Part shown: positions 55,681 to 64,000 of the stretch, piece by piece
How positions within the stretch are numbered: the stretch's first letter is position 1
How the letters are laid out: every line of letters starts with the position of its first letter
Origin: Lepisosteus oculatus
Taxonomy: Eukaryota > Chordata > Actinopteri > Semionotiformes > Lepisosteidae
Length of the DNA: 64,000 nucleotides
Reading direction: 5' to 3'
NCBI RefSeq assembly: GCF_040954835.1
Contig: NC_090698.1
Location: 67,959,284 to 68,023,283 of the forward strand
Program-made: the position numbers and the translations under genes
The notes under the pieces: generated by a model
What the model was told of the DNA's origin: nothing
Databases searched by the model: none
Seen by the model: only the letters and a program-made list of their open reading frames with translations

Positions 55681-57509
55681 AATGACATTTTTCAACATTC
55701 TCTTTTAAAAACTATACATTATTTATTAATCTGCCAAATGGAACTTCATTGGAAGTGGCTGAATACTTTGGAAACAAACTGTTTAAAGAACTTTGGCATC
55801 CTTCAGAATGAAAAAAAAACACATAGATTAAATGAATTATTTGATTAAAGACATGCAGGTTAGGTTTGATTGACTATTCTTTAGATTGTCCTTTTAGATT
55901 TATTCCTGGGTCAGAATTATTTTACTCAGCACAGCATGATACTGTATGTCCTTTACTGGTCATGCATGGCTTAAAGTAGAAGACTGCTGCTTTTAATTCA
56001 GAAGTAATCAAAATGAAAAGCAGAAATACCTTAGATATTAAAAATAGTTTCAGCTCCAGACTCCCTCAGCATGTGAACAAGTCATTTGGTTATTCCCTGG
56101 TTGAGTAATTCTATCTACTGTATGTTCAAAATATAGAAGCTGAAAAAAGGAACAATTTTGCCCCAGCATACCAAATTGCACGGGAGCAGCTTCAAAGTTT
56201 TCTTTTTTTTGTGCTTATCAATAAAATCTAACTACTATCCAAAGATGGATCAGTCTAATGAGTAATGCTACCCACTCGCACTAGTCTTTTAAAAGTGTAG
56301 AGTAGATTAGTTAATTAAAAAATTGGGAACAGTTTATAACATTTAGACTGAACATGACTGATTACACTAAAAGCATACGCAACTGGCCTACCAAAGACCT
56401 CCTAGAAATAAATAATGATTCAGGATGTAAGATTCAGCTTCTGCGGGGGGGGGGTCTTGAACAAGAGTGTCAAAGCACACTATTGCAGAAATAACTTAAA
56501 TTGTATAATTACGTAACACGGCATACTCACTGAAATGGTCTGAAAAGGCTTTTCTGGTGAACCGGAAGAGGAACTGTGCCCTGCAGTCAGCATGTTTTAC
56601 CTGACCTCAGCTGTTCTGTTTTGACCATACTTCCACTATTCATCAGCAACTGTACATGAACAAAAGGACAGATATGAAGTCCCCTAATGGAGAGTAGTAA
56701 TTCTTACATCAAGTGAGCTGGTGTCTGTGACATAGTGTTTGAAAGCCCTTTAGAGACTCAAGAGATGAATATGGCTGCTATACAGTACATTGTCTAAACA
56801 ACATTTTACAGGAGTGAAATAAAGATATGCTGCATAACCACAAGGGTATAGTTTAACATCTTTAAGATACTTATTTGAAAAACAGAATAACACAGTAGGT
56901 GAAAATAGTAACTAAGATATTAAAGTATAATTATGATGTTAATGTAAACCTTTTATAAATGTAGTACTTACAATACCCCCTTCACCAGTTTGTGTTATCA
57001 TGTTCTATGGGAAAAATATATGCACTTTTTTAAGGTGTAATAGAGAGTGAAATGAATATTTCTCTTTTCCCTAAAGATATTATCTCACATTTTCATTTTC
57101 TGTTTGGACAGATCACATGCATTTCATAGCATTCCATATGCTTACAATAAGGTTTATATGACATATTGCAGTAATATACTTTGAAAACTGTCATTATTTA
57201 ATACTGAAAAATGCAGCTAAAGTTAAATCAAATTATATGATCGAACATCTGTCATACAAAGGCGGAGTAAATTTTTGCTTTACATTCAGTATAACTATTT
57301 GCATGGTATAACTATCAGCTCAGTCTTGAGTAGACAGGACAGATCTCCCATAAGAGGCAAATGAATGCAAGATGCAGCATCAGGTTTTCTGTTGTGCAAG
57401 ACCTCATGGGACGAAGGCATTATACTCTCACTGTGCTCCTATCACAGCCTGCAACATATTTCAGCTTTTATGCTTTTCTGATTCTCAAGCTCTGCAAAGG
57501 GGCCAGAGA
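55681..57509. other. Intergenic, nothing recognised
   Basis: AT-rich. A run of ten G (56445-56454) is the only compositional oddity. Confidence 0.4.
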
Positions 57510-57656
57510 ATGGCCTCTGACCCTCCTGCCCAGCCCCAGGTGCAGCACACACCTCAGCCACCATCTCCAAAGAAGGAGAGAAGAGACCAACAATCACAGC
57601 AACAGCTCCTATGGCCGAAACACATAATAGTGATCTGGTTGTATTTCTTACTTTAA
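57510..57656 (+). CDS. Candidate 48-codon small ORF, unrecognised
   Basis: ATG in a good context (A at -3, G at +4). The residues run from a proline/glutamine-rich start (MASDPPAQPQVQHTPQPPSP), through a basic stretch (KKERRDQQSQQQ), to a short hydrophobic C-terminus (HIIVIWLYFLL). The area is GC-richer than its surroundings, and a run of A follows the stop within about 10 bases. It could be a tail-anchored micropeptide, a fragment of a retroposed transcript, or chance. A longer in-frame alternative start lies at 57372. I do not recognise a family and there is no splice evidence. Confidence 0.2.
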   Translation: MASDPPAQPQVQHTPQPPSPKKERRDQQSQQQLLWPKHIIVIWLYFLL

Positions 57657-58869
57657 TCTGATGTAAAAAAAAAAAAATAGGATTAGCAGTTGTAAAACAA
57701 AAGTGAAGAGGTGTCATAACATAGATGAAACCTTAATCATATTTAGCAGAGACCCTCATACAGTATGTCCCCCTCTGAAACAACAAACAAACCAATAATC
57801 AACCCCCAAAGAACAACCCCCTTAGGAGGAGATGGGAGGCCCCTAATGAGCCATTCCCCCCAGCATCTCCCTTTGCTGAATCTGTGACATTGTCATGATC
57901 TAAACCCGCCAGTGTCCCCTTCCACTGCAGCATCAAACCAACAGCAAAATATTTCCACCTTTAAGAAGACTAAACATGTAATCCTATTATGAATACTAGT
58001 AGGATGATGAATGTGCAGAGTAAGTGCCGCTATTGGTGAGAGAATAAATAAAGCCCTATACAGCACAAAAAGCCTTATATAAAGCCTTATAGAAAAAGTA
58101 AAAAGAAACTTTTAAGGTTAAAGTCAATAAGATCTTATTTCTGAATAATTAACTGTCACGCAAGGCAGACAGCATTATGCAGGCAAAATCAATCCTGAGC
58201 ACAGTCCCAGTCACACTAAAGTCCAGCTTCCTTTATATCATTGATAAATTATATATAACCATATTACATCAAAGCACTCTATTTCTGTGCAATTAGTTCA
58301 GCTGTGCATTGGATTGATCTGTAGCCATCGATATTACATGCGTTTTCTTAGAGGTGTTCAGAGCAAATCAAACATGTTGTATTTTGTTAAACCTTGAAAG
58401 ACACGGAATTTTCAGTGTGATGATTATCCTGGACAGATCAATAATAAAAATACATATCTCACAAACTATTGATCATCACATTATGGATATACCAGAAATA
58501 TGCATTATCCTGTTCAAATAGCTTTTCATTGACATTTAAATGCTATGGAGTAAAAAAGCCAATATAAAATGGCTTTCACGACCCTGGACAGAGAAGCTCA
58601 GGGAGTATCTGTACCTGGCAAGTACTGTATGCTATATTGAGGAAGAGGGCACTCCATTGGAGAGCAGTGACCATGCAAAAGATGTCTTTACCTCCTTCCT
58701 CTTCAGTCTCACACCTTTTACTCAGTGTGCAGCCGGGCCAAACACCAGCAGTTTACTGGAAATTATGGAGTTAGAAAAGGGGAGAGCAATGACAGAGAAG
58801 GCAAAGGAGCCTGTGTCCATCTGATACTATACTTTCTAAACAATTTGGCTGCAGAAGAAGAAATCCCAT
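57657..58869. other. Intergenic, nothing recognised
   Basis: AT-rich, starting with a run of A at about 57665-57677. A 94-codon frame at 58540-58824 is unassigned. Confidence 0.35.
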
Positions 58870-59236
58870 GTTTTAAAAAGGCCTGGTAAAAATGTGGACA
58901 TCCCGAAAACCTCATCGAAATGTTGTGGCAGGACCTGAAGCCCGCTGTCCAAGCAAAGTCGGCACTCAAACGTCACGGAGCTGAAGAAGTTCTGTAAGGA
59001 GAAGTGTGCCAGAATTCCTCCAAACTGATGTGAGAGACTGAACAATGGTTACAGGAAATGTGTACTTGCAGTTATTGCTGCTCAATGGGGAGCCATACTC
59101 ATTGAATCTAAAGGTTCACACACGCTTGTGTCACTTACTGCATCGGGTTAACTTTATCTATTATTAGGACTTAATACCAGGTGCCAAATACTGTACATGA
59201 GAATCCTAAGGGGTCGTCAGACATTTTTTGGCATTG
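58870..59236 (+). mobile_element. Decayed Tc1-like transposase 3' fragment
   Basis: Reads HPENLIEMLWQDLKPAV near 58900-58945 (the region of the catalytic Glu, PIENLWQDLK in intact elements). After a frameshift come NVTELKKFCKEKCARIPPN, a stop, and CERLNNGYRKCVLAVIAAQ. It ends TTTTTTGGCATTG followed by TA, resembling a Tc1 right end. It is a different subfamily from the 3.1-kb element and much older. Confidence 0.8.
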
Positions 59237-60022
59237 TACTTAACTTGCCATTTCTTCCATTAACCATCCTAGAGTTAATCGCACTTATTTTTCAATAGGT
59301 AAAGATTATTATTGATATTTAGGATTACACATTGATCCATTACTTCACTTTAATCATACTGGTAATGATTAAAAGGAGAATTGAGAAAGTGTGAGGTTCT
59401 CAGATATAATTCACACCTTCCTGCAAATAATCAAGAACCTGGCATTCTCAGAAAGTGTAATGGATTTTCTTTTCATTTACAGTTCTACATTTTATTCATT
59501 GTAAAAATAAATCTTATCATAATCTACAAATAGAGAAGAATGAATAAAAATCAGAGGAGAATTTATAAAAAGTATTTACAGTATTTCTGGAAACAGTACA
59601 AATAAGAGTCATTTTATTGGGCCATATTGGTGTGGTATAATCATCCCAGTACCTTCCTTCACCTTTCTCACAGGTTGATTTGTAGTATGTTCTTTCCTTT
59701 TCCTTTATTTTTGTAAGTTGTGGCTGCATTACACAAAAAACACAAACTCTCACTTTTGCAATGGGCACAGTTACAAAAATGTCAGTGTTCTGTTTGTCAC
59801 AAGGAAAACACAATTTACACTTCACCGCAATTACAGATGGCTGAGGCCAAATAGAAAACATCCCGCAGCTTCATGGATCTGCATGTCATGCCTGATAGAT
59901 GAGGGGAGAGCCAAACATCTGCTGCAAAGTTAGTGAAGGATGGATGCACTGTAAAACCTTGCAAATGGGGAAAGGAAGCATATACTGTATGTCTTACAAG
60001 AGCTGCCTTATCTGCTGGGGAA
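59237..60022. other. Intergenic, nothing recognised
   Basis: AT-rich. A 114-codon minus-strand open frame (59517-59861) has no recognised domain. Confidence 0.4.
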
Positions 60023-60227
60023 GGAACAAGTAAAGATTTATTCCATGCTGAAAAGAGAAGGAAAAAAACACAATGTATGGAGCCTTCTGTAGGTGGCAGA
60101 CACGAAGAAGGGTGTTGACACCAGAAAAAGCCTCTACAGCTGAAACATTGTGTTTCTTTTCTTCTCTTTTCAGCATGGAATACTTCTTCCTTTGCAGCCT
60201 AAGCATGCTGACGCAGCTGCCTACTTG
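60023..60227 (+). mobile_element. Penelope-like terminal pieces in inverted arrangement
   Basis: The left arm (60023-60075) reads GGAACAAGTAAAGATTTATT, CCATGCTGAAAAGAGAAGG and ACACAATGT. The right arm (60146-60227) is its inverse (ACATTGTGTTTC, CTTTTCAGCATGGAATACTT) followed by TTTGCAGCCTAAGCATGCTG. Only about 70 bp separates them, so the DNA or RNA could fold into a long hairpin. Confidence 0.7.
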
Positions 60228-60632
60228 TTTTATCTGCTGTATTTCTGTTTCTTAACGTTACACTCCATCGAGTTTGATGTGTATTCAAAGCTCAAACCAA
60301 AACAGACAGTTCTGCTTAGCGTTTAATAGCAAGTCACTAAGATTAAAAAAAGCTAACCAAATGAGTGAAATACCAATTTTGCATACATTTTAGGTAATAA
60401 CTACCAGTACATTTATTTCAGCAATTGGCTACTTATTTTATTTGGTAAAATAAATATTTAACATACATGAATTTAACACATATTAATCTTTTGTTCCTGC
60501 ACTTGCTCACAAAGGCATTCAACATACAGCATGAAATAGTGTAGGGTATTCTACTAGTGTATAGCACTGTTTACAAAATAAAACCTGTTTACAAAAATAT
60601 ACAAAACAATCGAGGGGGGGAGCTGTACCAGA

Positions 60633-60700
60633 CGCTTGAAAAAGGCTCAACAGCCAAAATGTTGTATTTTTCAGCATGGAATTAAACATTTAATTCTGCA
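60633..60700 (+). mobile_element. Penelope-like terminal fragment, short
   Basis: GCTTGAAAAAGGCTCAACAG, CCAAAATGTTGTA and TTTTTCAGCATGGAATTAAA match the core of the other copies. Confidence 0.6.
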
Positions 60701-61134
60701 GTTTGTGAAAATTCTTAAAAATTATTAAATGAGTCAGCTCATGCTGTATAAAGGGACAGTGTTCTTGATGCACTTCATATTTTGGAGTTAACTCACATGA
60801 CTTGGGAAATTACAGTGCTGGTTGAAGAGTAAAGCTGTCACAATCCCCCTAATATGCAAGAAATGAGCCAGGGAGTATTTAGACGGAGGCCAACAGAAGC
60901 GCAACATTAAAATTTGACCACCTCCCAAATTTCTATTAAATAATAGTTTTGTCAAATTCTAATGCTAGTCTACTTCTCCATAACGACTCTGAATTTTTTT
61001 AATTAATCCATGAAGAGATACTGTATTTTAAAATAAACGCTAAAAGAGTGATCCATCTTTCCTTTCTAATTGCGATCCATAACAACATTCTTGCAAGTCA
61101 TCATTATATTCGACATCATCCTGTTTTCCTCTCT

Positions 61135-61256
61135 CCCTCACACCTGAAGAAGGCTCCACATTTAAAACGTTGTGTCTCTTTTCTTTTCAGCATGGAATAA
61201 ACCTTTACTTGTTCCTTTGCAGCCTACGCATACTGACACGCTACAGTACCTACTTG
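61135..61256 (+). mobile_element. Penelope-like terminal fragment
   Basis: CCTCACACCTGAAGAAGGCT, AAAACGTTGTG, TTTTCAGCATGGAATAAACC, CTTGTTCCTTTGCAGCCTAC and ACCTACTTG match 46250-46379 in order. Confidence 0.7.
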
Positions 61257-63679
61257 AACATCATTATATTGTTCTAACTTTTCACATCTGAACTGATGTC
61301 AGGACTGCCAGCTTGCTACTGATGTTAAAGCACAGGAGTTTAATAGATACGCTATCTAAATTCTCTACAATCCAGGATGCCACTAATACACTCTCCCTTT
61401 CTGCACTGCAGGAGCTTAGACACTGTCCCCTTGTCCTCTGCCCCTGACTACTGATGTACGGACTGTTGCTTCTCCTGAGGAATGTCCAATTGTGCACTGG
61501 GCCAACTAGCTGACCCCTTTCCTGACTGTGGATTTCCCTTCCACAGGAGGCAAATCAGTCAGTTAAGGCAGGTATGCCCAATTTACTCTCGAGAAGAAGG
61601 AGACTTTAACCAAATCTCAACTTGTTTCATCACACCCTATGGGATTTGATGTCAAGTATGGATTGTGATCAATGCAGAAGGCTAAAAGGACTGTTTCTTT
61701 ATGGAAATATAGACTCTGCCTTGGGGTCTGGATAATGGCATAAAACATCTCTCTACTTATTTGCAGTGGAAAGCCTATAAGACGAATCAATTCTGCAAAG
61801 GATTTCTTGTAGGCATAGGTGTCTTCTAGGGTGTCTCATGTTACTGTTAAGTGCTCTGTTCTCTATTCTCTCTAAGGAAACCTTGCTTGGCTTAGTAGCC
61901 TAATTTGTCCTGATGAGTCACAGAACACTGTTACTCCAAAACTGTATTTACAGAATATGTACTGTATGTTTGCTTCCACCTTGAAAAGTCATGAAACCAT
62001 TTAACTTGAACCTGTTCACCATTAAAAAAAACTTCAAAATAAAATATTTGCCCTGAACAGACACACATGGCCATTCTTCAATGATGCAATCCAATACATT
62101 TGATTTTCAAAGGTCAAAAGAAAATGAGCAAAAATGCTTCCCATCAAGTGTATTTACCTGTCACCAATAGTAATAAATGTACTTGTCCCTTTTAAAGAAT
62201 TCTTAAGTTATTTTGGTTCTGTCAGCTTTTGTGTTTAAGTATTATAGGTTTCACAACAATGGTCAAGTTAATTTCTTCTGCTTCATTGCTCTTTTGTGTT
62301 TTAAAACAATCAAACATGTGACCAGTTGTTTCAATGAGAAGCTTGAACTATCAGCCAAATACAATTAGATCTCAAGATGCATGGCTGGAAACACATATTG
62401 TACAGTATCTGCACAACAGAACCACTTTTACAGCAAAATTAAGAAGAAAAAGAGCTACATCAATCATTTTAAATATAGCAATATGAGTTAGTTCCCTGTT
62501 TGCATCTGAGCATTGGGAGGTAGTCACTCTACTGTAGAGCCTCCTGCAGAAAACAGCAATATGGCACCAAAAAAGTCATTTTTGGCTATGAAACAGATCA
62601 TTTGTTTCCAGATTTTAATCCTGACCTTCACTGAAACAAGAACATCAAAAAGTAGGTATTTATACAAATTTGCATCGGATTTATATACATATTAGATAAT
62701 TCAGACAGCTTTAATACTGTAAATTAACTTATTATTATGTTGTACTGTATTTAAACTGATATATATTAAAAATGTTTAAGGCTCATTTTATAATTTATCT
62801 TTTTGGACTACACACACAAATATTCTTTTGCACTGTACATACAATATATACTTGTGTGTGGCCCCCAAAACTTGTGGAAGCATTTGAGTGACTTGTGATT
62901 TTAAGGATATATTATATTTGAAGCAAATACTTATAATTAAGTATACTAAGAAAGTGAAGCAGAACAATGACCAAACCAAACAACAGCAGATATTGTATAA
63001 GTGCAAATTTATCTCATACAAATATTTTACACAAGAAAAATGTTTGTAGTGCTGCTTTTGTAGTGTAACAGGAACCTAAGACCATAGTCTAATTATTTTT
63101 TTAAACTCACATTCCATTTATTTATTTCCTTTCCTTTTAAACACTAAGACCTCTTCATCATCTCTTCTCTTAGCAGGTTAAACTGTTTTACATGTACTTA
63201 ACGCTTTTTTACATTTTCATGAAACTCATTGGTAGTTTGTAATGGCTGGTTTATTTTTTATTTATAGATGTTATTTTCTCCTAAATAAATTTGCTTGGAT
63301 GTTAAATCAATTTCAGATGGTCTATTGGTGTATAGACATTTCCATGATTAATATGAACATCTGAAAACATTTTCTCCATAACAGAATATGTATTTTAAAA
63401 ATTAATATGCAGATCCAGCAGAAAAGCAAGGACCAAACTGTTTATTTTCAAAACTTGCTAAGTCAAAATGGGAAACAGATACTGTTAAATATACTCATCT
63501 AGATTAGTCCTGTAAGAGGAGACTACAAGGGAACCTGACATTTTCAAAATCAGAACCAGCAGTGAAGTAATCAGGATCAGAATCTCTTTGAAAGTTTTTT
63601 ATGTTACTTGTGCTACTTTCTTATTCTACTGAAGATTGAATTGATATGCTCTATTGGAGACTTGAATTTACTGTGTTAA
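61257..63679. other. Intergenic, nothing recognised
   Basis: 61280-61560 is less AT-rich but unassigned. The rest is AT-rich with no supported gene. Confidence 0.4.
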
Positions 63680-63680
63680 C

Positions 63681-63750
<70 letters not shown>
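63680..63750. repeat. (AAT)n microsatellite
   Basis: About 23 perfect AAT units followed by one GTAAT interruption. It creates a false poly-Tyr reading frame on the minus strand. Confidence 0.98.
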
Positions 63751-64000
63751 GTAATAATGTTCTCCTGCAGCATTTCCTCCAAATGATACTGTAAAGGTTC
63801 CTACCAGATTAAGGTGAATAGCCTTTACATGGAGCAAATACCAAGGATCAAACACAAAGCACAAATCTGGCAGTCTGGCTAGGTGAATCAAGAAGTGTCT
63901 GAAAGCTGTAGAAAAGGCTGATATTTGCAGCAGGTCGTGAGAAAACCAGGGGCATTCATTCAGTAACATAGGCCCTTTGTACATAATTAAAAAAATTGGA
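63751..64000. other. Window end, nothing recognised
   Basis: Non-repetitive sequence. The minus-strand open frame here is mostly an extension out of the microsatellite. Confidence 0.4.

Noticed and set aside
58540..58824. 94-codon open frame before the decayed Tc1 fragment
   Set aside because: Not Tc1 sequence, no known domain, no splice sites I can support; left unassigned.
63676..63984. 102-codon minus-strand open frame ending in poly-Tyr
   Set aside because: The Tyr run is the AAT microsatellite read in reverse; the rest has no domain.

Overview
The window is vertebrate chromosomal DNA, most likely from a ray-finned fish. It is AT-rich with long introns, vertebrate splice sites and poly(A) signals. 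Its repeats are a fish mix: an intact Tc1 transposon, CR1-like and L2-like LINE fragments, a Penelope-like family, a 5S-rRNA-derived SINE, a tRNA-derived SINE and a solo LTR. The species cannot be read from the sequence; the abundance of CR1-type and Penelope-type debris made me think of a non-teleost such as a gar or bowfin, but that is only an impression.

Two protein-coding host genes can be supported, both on the + strand. (1) The last three coding exons of phf24 (PHD finger protein 24, also called GINIP) lie at 1277-1443, 9339-9440 and 10304-10400, and join in frame to a 121-residue C-terminus. Its large intron carries a 1,630-bp Tc1/mariner element (3117-4746) with an uninterrupted 339-codon transposase, a DD34E triad, ~215-bp inverted repeats and a TA target duplication. 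(2) A complete eight-exon pancreatic serine protease gene of the CELA3/CTRC group (ela3l-like) spans 40144-47961. It has a TATA box, a signal peptide, a propeptide, an intact His-Asp-Ser triad and a poly(A) signal, and predicts 269 residues.

Between the genes (10.6-40 kb) and after the elastase (48-64 kb) I see no further convincing host gene. These stretches hold decayed retroelements: antisense CR1 (11.7-12.9, 29.6-30.0, 51.4 kb), sense CR1-like pieces with a locally repeated module (35.5 and 37.1-38.3 kb), L2 (18.6-19.6 kb antisense, 55.2-55.7 kb sense), Penelope-like ends (12.6, 17.1-17.6, 46.3, 60.0-61.3 kb), LTRs (24.3-24.8 kb decayed; 54.18-54.69 kb solo with a perfect 5-bp duplication), SINEs and microsatellites.

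The two host genes are not visibly connected: one is a neuronal signalling adaptor, the other a secreted digestive enzyme. I found no gene cluster that looks like a new multi-gene system. The observations most worth following are an unexpectedly dense short word (TACTGTA/TACAGTA) through the window, the mixed substrate-pocket signature of the elastase, the intact Tc1 copy, and the Penelope-like family with its inverted terminal pieces.
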